In this document: one piece after another, positions 1-8,084 of the stretch
Position numbering within the stretch: position 1 is the stretch's first letter
Layout of the letters: each line of letters begins with the position of its first letter
Source of the DNA: Alteribacter keqinensis
Lineage (GTDB): Bacteria; Bacillota; Bacilli; Bacillales; Salisediminibacteriaceae
Direction of reading: 5' to 3'
Length of the DNA: 64,000 nucleotides
Assembly (NCBI RefSeq): GCF_003710255.1
Contig: NZ_RHIB01000001.1
Span: 1,922,001 to 1,986,000, forward strand
Notes under the pieces: generated by a model
Database searches by the model: none
Told to the model about the DNA's origin: nothing
What the model saw: the letters and a program-made list of their open reading frames with translations, nothing else
Program-made: the position numbers and the translations under genes

Positions 1-133
1 CATCGCTCTCTTCTTCTTCAACAGCCGTATTTTCTTCCTCTGTTGCTCCATCCTCCACGACTTCCTGATCCGCGTCTGATGAGCAGGCACTTAACAGCAC
101 TATCAGTCCCGCGGCTAAAAAACGATACTTCAT
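1..133 (-). CDS. Lipoprotein, N-terminal part only
   Basis: The reading frame opens with MKYRFLAAGLIVLLSAC, a short signal peptide with a clear lipobox (LSAC), so the protein is exported and lipid-anchored at the Cys. After the Cys comes an acidic, low-complexity linker rich in Glu, Asp and Ala, as in other lipoproteins of this window. The gene runs off the left edge, so its functional domain and family cannot be seen. A GGGGG stretch lies about 8 nt upstream of the ATG. Confidence 0.8.
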   Translation of the reverse strand, partial: MKYRFLAAGLIVLLSACSSDADQEVVEDGATEEENTAVEEEESD

Positions 134-555
134 CCTCCATTCCCCCAGCTATGTAATTTTCATCAAGGCATTTTATCGTTCATTATTGGTTTCAATCCGC
201 GTTCTCTAAAAAAGACCCGCCCGGCTTTACGAGCTATGCCGCCCTCTGACGCTTCACCTTTGAATGAACAACAGCCTTTTATAAAATGGTTAACAAAAAT
301 GATACTAACATAAATATCCAAAAACTTCGTGAGTGAATCTGACTATTCGCCTGCTGTAAAATGCGTCATTTCAATAGAAAGGGGCTAATTCACAGGTCAC
401 TCCTGTCCAAAAGACCCACAAAATTTTTGTCTTAATCTCACTAAATACCCATTACCCTTCTTTTTACTTTTTCCACCATCAAAATTACAAAATCTCACAA
501 AAAAGTTTTTGGGTCTGTCCCCGCACAATTGGCGGTGTTCTATTGACAATAAAAA
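134..555. other. Intergenic region, no gene seen
   Basis: About 420 bp between the lipoprotein start and the deaminase terminator. No credible reading frame with a ribosome binding site was found on either strand. The right half is AT-rich and holds a loose inverted repeat (see 412-530). Confidence 0.5.
412..530. repeat. REP-like element with inverted arms
   Basis: The segment starting AGACCCACAAAATTTTTGT (412-430) is largely the inverse of the one ending AAGTTTTTGGGTCT (497-516). The right end continues as GGGTCTGTCCCCGCACAATT (511-530), which recurs identically at 51538-51557. This suggests a small dispersed, non-coding element. No transposase is nearby. Confidence 0.45.
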
Positions 556-583
556 AAGGCTTGAGCACCGGCTCTCAGGCCTT
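556..583 (-). terminator. Intrinsic terminator of the deaminase gene
   Basis: On the minus strand a 10-bp stem (arms AAGGCCTGAG and its near complement) with an 8-nt loop is followed directly by a run of T. It lies just after the stop codon of the amidohydrolase. Confidence 0.85.
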
Positions 584-589
584 CTAGCA

Positions 590-1900
590 TTATTCTTTTA
601 ATGTTTTTCGCAGTCGGTTTATTTCGCTAATGATACGTTCTTCATCAATGGTGAGGCACTCACCGTTTTTTACAATCTGACGGCCATCAATGAACACATC
701 ACTCACGTCCCGGCCGCCGGCGGCGTATAGGAGGTGAGACTTCGCTTCACTAACAGGCTGCAGATGTGGTTTATCCGCTGGATCAATGGTGATAAAATCC
801 GCCTGCTTTCCTTTTTCAAGTGATCCTGTATGATTCATGCCGAGCACCTGCGCACCTGTTTTTGTAGCCAGACGCAGTACCGTTTCTGTCGGCAGAATGG
901 TGGTGTTTTTCCGCGTTCCTTTTTGCAGCAGAGCTGTAATCCTCATTTCCTCGAACATATCGAAGTTATTATTGGACGCTACCCCGTCTGTGGCAATCCC
1001 CACTTTAATGCCTGCATCCAATAGACCTGCCACATCAGCCACTCCGGACCCAAGCTTCAGGTTACTCACCGGGTTATGGGCTACTCTCACGTCTTTTTCC
1101 CTCAAGAATTCCCTTTCTTCATCATTTAACACTACCCCGTGAGCCATGACGGCCGGTCCGTTGAACAAACCGGTCCTGCTTATATGTTCAACAGGTCTTG
1201 CGCCATAACGACTGACGATCTCTTCAATTTCCCCTTCCGTTTCCGAAACGTGGATGTGAGCTATCACCCCATACTCCCTTGCTATCCGGGCGCACTCCTC
1301 AAGTGCCTGTGGACTGCATGTATACGGACTGTGAGGCGCAACCATCGTTGTCAGCCTTCCATCGGCAAAATGTCTGTACGTTTTTGCAAAACGCTCCGCT
1401 TCCCTCAGGTTCTGCCTCTGCTCACCTTCTGATCCGAAACTGAACACCGTGTGGGAAAAAGCCCCGCGAATACCTGTCTCACTTAGGGCTTCCATAATCG
1501 CATCGCTGTCAATACCTGTCGGGTTAAACATATCCGAAAAGGTCGTCGTTCCGGATTTGAGCATTTCAGATACCCCAAGGAGAGCACTGGTCTTTCCAAT
1601 TTCAGGTGTAAACTGCTGTTCCAGTGGCCAGATTTTCCGCTCCAGCCATGGCTTTAACAGCATGTCATCCCCGATCCCCCGAAGAATGGTCATCACGATA
1701 TGGGAGTGCGTGTTTACCAAACCTGGCAAAACCCATTTCCCATGCAGGTCCACAACCTCGTCTGCTTTCTCCCGTTCCTGTTGATCGTACTCCCCTATAT
1801 AGGTAATCAACTTACCCTCAACTACGAGCATGCCATTTTCATATACATCGTAATTATCATTTACCGTAAAAAAAAGACCGTTTATGTAAGCTGTTTTCAC
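590..1900 (-). CDS. mtaD: 5-methylthioadenosine/S-adenosylhomocysteine deaminase family amidohydrolase
   Basis: A 436-residue metal-dependent amidohydrolase of the MtaD/TrzA/SsnA group, expected to deaminate adenosine-type nucleosides such as methylthioadenosine or S-adenosylhomocysteine in the cytosol. An N-terminal beta-sandwich strand set leads into the TIM barrel. The metal ligands are visible: THSH near residues 64-67, the AHIHVSET strand, MAHGV, and the conserved Asp in ATDGVASNN. The PHSPYTC motif is typical of the group. The C-terminal part re-forms the sandwich (GKQADFITID...). The start is GTG, with AGGGGGA about 5 nt upstream. It is monocistronic with its own terminator. The exact substrate cannot be fixed from sequence; related guanine or chlorohydrolase activities remain possible. 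Confidence 0.85.
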   Translation of the reverse strand: MKTAYINGLFFTVNDNYDVYENGMLVVEGKLITYIGEYDQQEREKADEVVDLHGKWVLPGLVNTHSHIVMTILRGIGDDMLLKPWLERKIWPLEQQFTPEIGKTSALLGVSEMLKSGTTTFSDMFNPTGIDSDAIMEALSETGIRGAFSHTVFSFGSEGEQRQNLREAERFAKTYRHFADGRLTTMVAPHSPYTCSPQALEECARIAREYGVIAHIHVSETEGEIEEIVSRYGARPVEHISRTGLFNGPAVMAHGVVLNDEEREFLREKDVRVAHNPVSNLKLGSGVADVAGLLDAGIKVGIATDGVASNNNFDMFEEMRITALLQKGTRKNTTILPTETVLRLATKTGAQVLGMNHTGSLEKGKQADFITIDPADKPHLQPVSEAKSHLLYAAGGRDVSDVFIDGRQIVKNGECLTIDEERIISEINRLRKTLKE

Positions 1901-2069
1901 ACTGATCCCCCTATCTTTTACCTATCCTTAGTATTCAGTCATGCCGGAAAGTTATTCCTTTTCTTCTATCCGCATAAAGTAAGGTAACCGTTTGGGGCAC
2001 CTGCAAAATGGGGAATACTTAAGAGATGGGAATAAATGTTACCATCTGAAGCGATAAGGAGAGAAAACC

Positions 2070-2735
2070 ATGACCTTTCTTATTCCTGTCTGGCTTTACA
2101 TTGTGATGCGGCTGGGATTAATCGTCATTTTAGCACTTTCATTCAGCATGATCTGGACCTATGTTTTCTATAAATTAACCGGAAACCCCCGCGGCTGGAG
2201 ACCCGTTACTGCCATTTGGATTTGCACGTTCATAAGCCTTGTTTTGATCCAAAGCCAGTTCGAGCAGCATTATGTGGCTTCGGATGAAGTCGTGTTGAGC
2301 GGAAAAGGGAACATCCTTGAGCCAAAGAGGGAAAATGACATTGTTGTCACGAGCGATGAAAATACGGTGATTCTTGTTTCCCGAAGACTCGATCAATCAA
2401 AAGAATATGAGTTTCAGACGAGTGATGCCCTCACTGTGGCCATGCAACTTTCCTTTCAGGCTGACCGCCATCCTGTTGATAACCTCAGTTCCATGCATAC
2501 AGACTGGGCAATTGAAGGCATTGAGCTCGCCGGCCCTTACTTTTCATCAACGACCTTCTTTCGTGACGTATTTGAAAAACAAGCGGAAAGCCGCTTAACC
2601 GAAGCCTTATCATCCACTTCCACTGCAGACCTGACCAACGATACAATTGAAACGATAATACAAGATATCAAGTCCTCCCTTCCACACGGAGACACATTCA
2701 ACATCAACCTCACAGCCTGGGAAATTCTCGAATAA
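2070..2735 (+). CDS. Membrane-anchored protein, paralogue of the next gene
   Basis: A 221-residue protein of unknown function. The first ~75 residues form two hydrophobic helices separated by a short basic loop, with the remainder (from about residue 80) predicted outside the membrane. It has the same layout as the following gene, and short stretches align: TFLIP..LY at the N-terminus, QHYVASDEVVLSGK against DHYYLYEDLTIFSGK, and FFRDVFE against FFWDVYE. The start ATG has AAGGAGAG 8 nt upstream. No enzyme motif was found, and I do not recognise the family. Confidence 0.7.
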   Translation: MTFLIPVWLYIVMRLGLIVILALSFSMIWTYVFYKLTGNPRGWRPVTAIWICTFISLVLIQSQFEQHYVASDEVVLSGKGNILEPKRENDIVVTSDENTVILVSRRLDQSKEYEFQTSDALTVAMQLSFQADRHPVDNLSSMHTDWAIEGIELAGPYFSSTTFFRDVFEKQAESRLTEALSSTSTADLTNDTIETIIQDIKSSLPHGDTFNINLTAWEILE

Positions 2736-2757
2736 CCCGGGTTTTTTTCCTCCACAG

Positions 2758-2808
2758 TTTGTGAAAGACCACACACAGGGTCAGACCCTGTGTGTGGTCT
2801 TTCACAAA
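2758..2808. repeat. 51-bp perfect palindrome of the GGGTCAGACC repeat family
   Basis: Two perfectly complementary 25-bp arms surround a single central A at 2783, so the unit TTTGTGAAAGACC...GGGTC is followed by its exact inverse. It sits between the two paralogous membrane genes. It could fold as a long RNA hairpin and may end transcription of the first gene, but it lacks a T run. Related copies are at 3590-3613, 5936-5962, 8085-8135 and 8474-8520. Confidence 0.85.
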
Positions 2809-2884
2809 TAGTTGATCAGTTTTCAGATAGTCATGTTAAAAACAGGGAAGTGAAGGTGATTTTAACTAGGTTGAGGTGATAGGC

Positions 2885-3562
2885 GTGACTTTTCAGATTC
2901 CTGGATTTTTATATCCGTTTCTTCAAACGGGATTTTTGGTTGTTTTCGGAATTTTGTTCTTTTTTATAGCTAAGAAATTGATCGATGGGACCACAACCAA
3001 GTTCAAAAGAATCTTAGTTAACAGCATTGCAGGTCTCCTTACAATCGTATGTTTTGTCCTCTTTGAGAGGCTGTATGACCATTATTACCTTTATGAAGAC
3101 CTTACTATTTTTTCTGGAAAAGATGAAGAGATTGAGATCTCTAACTATAATAATGTTTTAATTTCTACGGATTCTAACCTCCTCATAACCTCAACTGAAC
3201 GAACAGAGGAAAAAATGAGGTGGAAAGGAAAGCTGCAAAACGGTAAAGCTATCTATCTGAAAGGCACTCTTACTATGAATGAAGCTGATATAGTTACGAT
3301 CAGGGAACTTCAAACAGAATGGCAGAAACAGAACCCTGATGACTTTGATTCCCACAGATTCTATCCTTTCTATGGTTTTTTTTGGGATGTCTATGAAGAC
3401 ATAGAAGAAGTGTTCCTATCAACAGTAAGCGTACTCGAAGAAGATGACATTACCATCTCAAAACTGTCACAAATCCTGACTGAGATCAAAGACTCAAAAA
3501 CACCTGAATCCGAAAAAGAGTTAATTAACATGTCAGTAACAGATTATTATATACAGAAATAA
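2885..3562 (+). CDS. Membrane-anchored protein, paralogue of the preceding gene
   Basis: A 225-residue protein with two N-terminal hydrophobic segments followed by a probably extracytoplasmic domain of about 150 residues rich in Glu and Asp. I chose the GTG at 2885 because it lies 5 nt after a GAGGTGA ribosome binding site and because its N-terminus (VTFQIPGFLY) then aligns with that of the upstream paralogue (MTFLIPVWLY). The in-frame GTG at 2876 lies inside that ribosome binding site. Function unknown. The pair probably arose by tandem duplication, followed by strong divergence and insertion of a palindromic repeat between them. Confidence 0.7.
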   Translation: MTFQIPGFLYPFLQTGFLVVFGILFFFIAKKLIDGTTTKFKRILVNSIAGLLTIVCFVLFERLYDHYYLYEDLTIFSGKDEEIEISNYNNVLISTDSNLLITSTERTEEKMRWKGKLQNGKAIYLKGTLTMNEADIVTIRELQTEWQKQNPDDFDSHRFYPFYGFFWDVYEDIEEVFLSTVSVLEEDDITISKLSQILTEIKDSKTPESEKELINMSVTDYYIQK

Positions 3563-3589
3563 CTGACAAAGGCTGCACAGCTTTTGTGC

Positions 3590-3613
3590 ATCCTTTCACG
3601 AAGGGTCAGACCC
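3590..3613. repeat. Partial copy of the GGGTCAGACC repeat
   Basis: CCTTTCACGAAGGGTCAGACCCT lies between convergent genes, just after the stop of the second paralogue. It keeps the GGGTCAGACCC core but lacks the long arms of the copies at 2758 and 8085. Confidence 0.6.
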
Positions 3614-3619
3614 TACTTT

Positions 3620-4510
3620 CTACCTATACCATAAGGGAGTGGTTTTAGTGAATCCGTTATGGTCATCGATGACTTCCAGAGAGTATTTATGAAATTTGTC
3701 AAACTGATCGGGTGTATGTTTTACACACCAGACGAGTGCAGACACAAGGTGCATCGCACTGTACAAGGCATAAAGCTTCCAGAAGAATGTATCATCGCCC
3801 CAGTCTTCCAGGTACCCGTCCACTGCCCCCCGTGAAAACGGAACACTCACCTGCTTGGAAAAAAAGCCGGTCTTATAGAGATCATGAACGGGGTCCCCCC
3901 AGTCCATCCGCTGAAAATCAATAATTCCCGAGAACGAGTGGTTGTGAATCAAAAGATTCGAAGGATGAAAATCATCGTGCTGAAAACGGTTCGGCCGCCC
4001 CTGTATCAGAAACTCGTTCTCTTTAATGTAAGTCGCCAGCATTTCCTTCAGTTCTTCCGCCACGGGGATTGTTTTTAACTCCTCAAGGTAGCGGTCGCTC
4101 TTTTTTTTCTTCACCTTTTCCCAAGGTGTAATGTGATCTGGCGCGTTCAGTTTGTGCAGGTTCTTCAGTTCTTTTCCCGCTTCAAATCCGATATGGTACT
4201 GCTCTTTATCCGACAGACACGGCAGTGCCGCCTCCCCATCTACCCCCTGAAGGTAGGATAACACCATGTACCCTTCACGCGTTTTGTTCAAAAAGCCATA
4301 TTCAATTGCCTTGGGCACTCTCGCTGAGTGGGCAGAGAGAGCCTTAATTGTTTCGAACTCTTTCTTCCTCGCATCGCTCCCTTCCTCAGCGGAAAAAATC
4401 CTTACGAGATATTTCTCGTCGATCACCAGCTTTTTATCATGGGAAAACCCCTTTGTAATCTCCCTGACCGATTTTGCCTGCTTAAAATTCGGTATGTCTT
4501 TCACATCCAT
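3620..4510 (-). CDS. Aminoglycoside phosphotransferase (APH)-family kinase
   Basis: A 296-residue protein with the APH/choline-kinase fold. The Brenner-type catalytic motif HDDFHPSN (about residue 178 on) and the metal-binding IDFQRMDWGDPVHDL segment are intact, so an ATP-dependent phosphotransferase is expected. Chromosomal proteins of this type act on small molecules that cannot be predicted from sequence; antibiotic resistance should not be assumed. The N-terminal lobe holds VLSYLQGVDGE, typical of the ATP-clamp hinge. The ATG has GAGGAGGT 7 nt upstream. It lies 12 bp after a GNAT acetyltransferase on the same strand, so the two are probably co-transcribed. Confidence 0.8.
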   Translation of the reverse strand: MDVKDIPNFKQAKSVREITKGFSHDKKLVIDEKYLVRIFSAEEGSDARKKEFETIKALSAHSARVPKAIEYGFLNKTREGYMVLSYLQGVDGEAALPCLSDKEQYHIGFEAGKELKNLHKLNAPDHITPWEKVKKKKSDRYLEELKTIPVAEELKEMLATYIKENEFLIQGRPNRFQHDDFHPSNLLIHNHSFSGIIDFQRMDWGDPVHDLYKTGFFSKQVSVPFSRGAVDGYLEDWGDDTFFWKLYALYSAMHLVSALVWCVKHTPDQFDKFHKYSLEVIDDHNGFTKTTPLWYR

Positions 4511-4522
4511 ATATCTACCTCC

Positions 4523-4978
4523 TCAAGTAAAATCACTTTCTTGGCATACAAGATAAAAATGCGTAGATTTCAGAAAAGCCGTACCTTTTTTAAATCCACA
4601 TGATATATAGAACTTATCCGCCTCCGGAGTATCCGTAAACAATGTAAAGGCATGAAAATGCTCTTTCCCCTGCCTAATCAGTTCGTTTAGAAGCAGCCTC
4701 CCGATTCCCCGGCCGCGCCATTCAGAAGACACATAAAATCTTCTGATCCTGCCGACAGCCTGATCACCTGAAAAAGGATCGCGATTTAATCCGCCAATGG
4801 CCACCAGCTGTCCGGAACCTGAATATACTCCTAAAAGGAACTCATCTAGTTCATTAAATCTGTTTGCCCCTGTGTCATAGTCATCTGCCAGCCTCCGTAA
4901 AAACCTGAAGCCCTCTTTTTCACTTTCCTCCAGCAGGTGGTTCATGTCTGACAATGACACCATTTCCTTAACAATCAC
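4523..4978 (-). CDS. GNAT-family N-acetyltransferase
   Basis: A protein of about 151 residues with the GNAT acetyl-CoA-binding signature RGRGIGRLLLNELI (Q/RxxGxG/A type) and a following beta strand and helix. The acceptor substrate is unknown. I place the start at the GTG at 4978, which has GAGGTG 7 nt upstream; a GTG at 4993 is in frame but would extend over the upstream gene. It sits between a small membrane protein and an APH-type kinase on the same strand, in a likely three-gene unit. Confidence 0.75.
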   Translation of the reverse strand: MIVKEMVSLSDMNHLLEESEKEGFRFLRRLADDYDTGANRFNELDEFLLGVYSGSGQLVAIGGLNRDPFSGDQAVGRIRRFYVSSEWRGRGIGRLLLNELIRQGKEHFHAFTLFTDTPEADKFYISCGFKKGTAFLKSTHFYLVCQESDFT

Positions 4979-4982
4979 CGGG

Positions 4983-5201
4983 CTACACCTCACTGTTCGG
5001 AATGAAAAATTCCGTCAGCTTTTTTGCAGTCACCAAGGCAAGAGGAACTACCACAAGGAAAAGGACAAATAAACTAATCATACTTGAAACACTCCCCGCC
5101 CCAACATGAAACAGACGGTTCAAGACAATATTGTAAACAAAGTTCATCACATAGAAAACATTACAAAACAAGATGAAAAATAAAATTGTACTCCGTTTCA
5201 A
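4983..5201 (-). CDS. Small two-helix membrane protein
   Basis: A 72-residue hydrophobic protein with two predicted transmembrane segments (ILFFILFCNVFYVMNFVYNI and MISLFVLFLVVVPLALVTA), separated by a short loop with Gly and Ser. It starts with TTG; GGGGGA lies about 8 nt upstream. No family recognised. It is first in the cluster leading to the acetyltransferase and phosphotransferase genes. Confidence 0.55.
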   Translation of the reverse strand: MKRSTILFFILFCNVFYVMNFVYNIVLNRLFHVGAGSVSSMISLFVLFLVVVPLALVTAKKLTEFFIPNSEV

Positions 5202-5299
5202 CTCTCCAATCCCCCTAGCATAATTGTGAAATATTTAACAAGATCCTCTTTTTTCAACGGATATTTATCATAACATTCCTGCTTTTTATTTTGGATTAA

Positions 5300-5858
5300 T
5301 TATGTAAATAATGTAATCCGTTCCATCCGCGAATGATCTGGCTGATGTATTTGTAACGCTTTTTTAAGCTAACTTTTTTCTTCGGTTGCCACAATGCCTG
5401 CAAGTGCATTAAAATCGTCTTCATCTTTCTGCCGGGGATTCTTTGCTTTAGAGAACAATCTCAGGGGTTAAATAAGGTACCGCCTTCATTGCATTTCCAC
5501 ACTTCTGTTACCGGGCCCTCCTGAATGTCCAAACCCCATCCTTTGATTCATTCAGAAGAATCTCCACTTCTTCATTCTCCCGGCTTCTCCCATGAATTTC
5601 GTGAACCGGCAATTGCAGATCCTCCTCTTCATACCAGGGAAGGAACTGTCCTTTTACTATCTTTCTTAAACCCCCAGTCACTCAAATAGTTTCTCACAGC
5701 CCTCTGATCTTCTCACAAAACAGCAACCTCAACATCATGATGCTCCGTGGTCCGCCTTCCCAAGTGAAGATCCACTGCCCAGCCCCCAGCTACAAACTAT
5801 GGACGCTTAAAATCTGACAGTAACGAAGCAACCTTTCGCACTGTTTAAATGAAGCCAT
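5300..5858 (-). pseudogene. Decayed nucleotidyltransferase-fold (aminoglycoside adenylyltransferase-like) gene
   Basis: Read across frames on the minus strand, the remnant gives LLSDFKRP*FVAGGWAVDLHLG, then EHHDVEVAVL, LPVHEIHG, EVEILLNESKDGVW and PEIVLLFKAKNPRQKDEDDF, and ends in LKKALQIHQPDHS. This is the order of motifs in the family labelled aminoglycoside-2''-adenylyltransferase-like (AGGWA..D, EHxDxEIA, PEIxLLxKAK). The expected Trp before FVAGG is a TAG stop, AVL is followed by TGA, and at least three frameshifts break the frame. It is clearly non-functional. A GGGTCAGACC repeat lies close to its 5' side. Confidence 0.8.
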
Positions 5859-5935
5859 TAACCATCCCACTCCCCACTCAATAAAACCAACTTCTATAAG
5901 TTCCACATCAACACCACACTCACCTGCAACAGTAT

Positions 5936-5962
5936 GTGAAGAACGTAACACAGGGTCAGACC
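5936..5962. repeat. Copy of the GGGTCAGACC repeat
   Basis: TGTGAAGAACGTAACACA followed by GGGTCAGACC. The left part matches the copy at 8073-8100 (TGTGAAAAACGTAACAGA), giving a consensus of about 28 bp. It sits between the decayed gene and the promoter of the GntR/ABC operon. Confidence 0.7.
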
Positions 5963-5987
5963 GGTCTTACCCTCCGTGAAGTATTAA

Positions 5988-6040
5988 TTGACAGACAGAC
6001 ATGCATCTATTATGGTTATATACATAACTATATATCCATA
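5988..6040 (+). promoter_or_regulatory. Promoter and operator of the GntR/ABC operon
   Basis: TTGACA at 5988-5993 is followed after 17 bp by TATGGT (6011-6016) as -35 and -10. An inverted repeat, TATGGTTATATA (6011-6022) and TATATATCCATA (6029-6040), has 11 of 12 arm positions paired over a 6-bp centre and covers the -10. This placement fits autorepression by the YtrA-like regulator encoded directly downstream. Confidence 0.75.
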
Positions 6041-6080
6041 TAGGAGTCACTGACAGACATGTACTTACGAATAGGTGGTG

Positions 6081-6473
6081 ATGGCGGATTTGCGGAAGTC
6101 ATTTGATGATAAAAAGCCGATTTTTTTACAGATCAAGGACCGGATAACGGACCAAATTGTTAATGATCAATTGAAAGAGCACGACCAGATTCCTTCGACG
6201 AACCAGCTGGTTCAGTTTTACAAGGTCAACCATATTACGGTTTCAAAGGGGATTAACCTCCTGGTGGACGAAGAAATTGTATACAAAAAGAGAGGTGTAG
6301 GGATGTTTGTAGCAGAAGGAGCGAAAGAAAGGCTCATAGAGCAGCGAAAAAGAGCATTTGCAGATGATTTTGTTCTTCCTATGATTGAGGAAGCAAAAAA
6401 GCTTCGTCTGTCTGATGAAGATATAACACATTTAATCCAAGATTTAAAAGGACGTGATCGTAATGACCATTAA
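6081..6473 (+). CDS. GntR-family (YtrA subfamily) transcriptional regulator
   Basis: A protein of about 130 residues with an N-terminal GntR winged helix (PIFLQIKDRITDQIVNDQL...IPSTNQLVQFYKVNHITVSKGINLLVDE...GVGMFV) and only a short helical tail, which is the YtrA subfamily layout. Such regulators usually repress a downstream ABC transporter operon and sense cell-envelope stress or peptide antibiotics. The start is uncertain: GTG codons at 6075 and 6078 and the ATG at 6081 are all near AGGTGG. It overlaps the ABC ATPase start by 11 bp. A matching operator lies on its promoter. Confidence 0.85.
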   Translation: MADLRKSFDDKKPIFLQIKDRITDQIVNDQLKEHDQIPSTNQLVQFYKVNHITVSKGINLLVDEEIVYKKRGVGMFVAEGAKERLIEQRKRAFADDFVLPMIEEAKKLRLSDEDITHLIQDLKGRDRNDH

Positions 6474-7344
6474 TGTTCAGGCGCAGGGTGTTTCGGTTCA
6501 AAATAAAGAATTTTCAGCTTTGAGTAATGTTTCTTTCAGCCTGGACCCGGGTAAAATCTATGGTTTGATCGGACGAAACGGTGCAGGTAAAACCACCCTT
6601 CTTTCCCTGCTGGCATCCTATCAGGAGCCGGATAGGGGAAAAATCAAAATTGACGGTGAAAATCCATTTGAAAATGAAAGGATTATGCCTCAGGTAACCT
6701 TTATTTATAATACAAAAGATAACGACCATGAATACGATACCGGTAGAGAATATCTTGAGTTAGCGATGCTATTCCGCCCTGATTTTGACATGGATTATGC
6801 AAATGAACTGGCAGCGCTCTTTAAACTGCCCCTGGATAAACCTCTTGGAAAACTGTCGAGCGGGATGCAGTCAGCTTTAAATGTCACAATCGGACTGGCA
6901 AGCCGGTCTCCCGTTACCATTTTTGATGAAGCGTATCTTGGTATGGATGCACCGACCCGGGACCTCTTTTACAAGGAAGTACTTGAAGAGCAGGCCCGGC
7001 ACCAGAGGACTATCATTTTGTCCACTCACTTAGTGTCTGAAATGGAATACCTGTTTGATGAAGTCCTGATTCTGCATAAAGGAAAGCTCATTGCTCATGA
7101 ACCGATCGAAGACCTTATAAGCAAAGGTTTTTCAGTTACCGGAGCTTCCGAAAACATAGATGTTTTTGTTAAAGACCTGAAAACCTTAAGCACACAGCGA
7201 CTTGGCGGGACAAAGTCTGTCATGATTTACGGTTCTTTATCCGAACAGCAGCTTGCAAATGCACAAAGAGCAGGTCTTGAAATAGGGTCCGTCTCCCTTC
7301 ACGATCTGTTTATTCAACTTACCAAAGATGAGGAGGGAAAATAA
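6463..7344 (+). CDS. ABC transporter ATP-binding protein (YtrB-like)
   Basis: A 293-residue ABC ATPase. Walker A is GRNGAGKTT, the signature is LSSGMQSAL (a weak form of LSGGQ), Walker B with D-loop is TIFDEAYLGMDAPTR, and the switch His is in STHLVSEMEY. A C-terminal extension of about 80 residues follows the nucleotide-binding domain, as in other YtrB/BcrA-type proteins. The ATG at 6463 has AAAGGA 9 nt upstream and overlaps the regulator gene, indicating translational coupling. It should pair with the permease that begins one base after its stop. The substrate is unknown; the YtrA-type regulator suggests envelope stress or peptide-antibiotic detoxification. Confidence 0.85.
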   Translation: MTINVQAQGVSVQNKEFSALSNVSFSLDPGKIYGLIGRNGAGKTTLLSLLASYQEPDRGKIKIDGENPFENERIMPQVTFIYNTKDNDHEYDTGREYLELAMLFRPDFDMDYANELAALFKLPLDKPLGKLSSGMQSALNVTIGLASRSPVTIFDEAYLGMDAPTRDLFYKEVLEEQARHQRTIILSTHLVSEMEYLFDEVLILHKGKLIAHEPIEDLISKGFSVTGASENIDVFVKDLKTLSTQRLGGTKSVMIYGSLSEQQLANAQRAGLEIGSVSLHDLFIQLTKDEEGK

Positions 7345-8061
7345 ATGAATGACACAATTAAGAAAGCCTCAACTGTCCTTTATTCGACTCAGATGAAATG
7401 GGCTGCCTGGTACCTGCCGATCGTTTATATTGTTTATATACTTGTGATTTCATTTGTTCCAGAACCTGAAGTAAAAGAAATGTCCCTTCTTACCTTTGTG
7501 TTTCAAACAGCTACAATCTTTATGCTCGTCTGCGGGATTCTCTCTTGTTTTGCATTCCTCACATTATTTGTAAAACAGGGGCTTACTAGAAGAACTTATT
7601 TCCTGGCCACTTCTCTTTCAGGCATCGCACTTGCCGTATCCATTATAATCATCACCGCAGTCGTTACATGGCTTCTTACCTTTACAGAGCGGTTCACCAC
7701 TCTGTTTGATAATGTCACCTTATCAACTATTGGAGGAACAGAACCGCAATGGGTGTTAACAGTCATTTCCTACATTCTCGTCATCTTCATATACTTTCTT
7801 GCCGGGTGGCTGATCAGTGCAGGATTTTACGGATACGGTGCTTCAGGCGGGTTTGCCACTATAGCAGCTGCTCTGATTCTCGTTTTTGTAACCGACTTTT
7901 TCTGGAATTTCAATACTCCACAGCCAGTCGCAGGATTACTTCCTGTCGAATTCCAAGGCGCATCAGTAATAGTCAGCCTTGCATCATCGATCATACTCAT
8001 CACCCTGATCCTCTTTGCCATCCGCAAACTAACAAAACGCATTCGTATAAAAATGTACTAA
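7345..8061 (+). CDS. ABC transporter permease, six-helix type
   Basis: A 238-residue, very hydrophobic protein with about six predicted transmembrane helices and few charged residues except at the C-terminus (RKLTKRIRIK). The start codon follows the stop of the ATPase gene directly, so it is the membrane partner of that ATPase. Its sequence is not close to a named family that I can recognise. The operon ends at a 51-bp palindromic repeat 23 bp after the stop. Confidence 0.75.
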   Translation: MNDTIKKASTVLYSTQMKWAAWYLPIVYIVYILVISFVPEPEVKEMSLLTFVFQTATIFMLVCGILSCFAFLTLFVKQGLTRRTYFLATSLSGIALAVSIIIITAVVTWLLTFTERFTTLFDNVTLSTIGGTEPQWVLTVISYILVIFIYFLAGWLISAGFYGYGASGGFATIAAALILVFVTDFFWNFNTPQPVAGLLPVEFQGASVIVSLASSIILITLILFAIRKLTKRIRIKMY

Positions 8062-8084
8062 GATACAATGCTTGTGAAAAACGT

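Noticed and set aside
837-1142. Plus-strand frames within the deaminase gene
   Set aside because: Antisense shadows of a well-conserved amidohydrolase.
3620-4510. Reading the APH-family gene as an aminoglycoside resistance determinant
   Set aside because: The fold is clear but chromosomal members have many substrates; nothing in the sequence or context shows resistance.
5300-5858. Treating the region upstream of the GntR operon as simple intergenic DNA
   Set aside because: Cross-frame reading on the minus strand shows ordered protein motifs, so it is annotated as a pseudogene.
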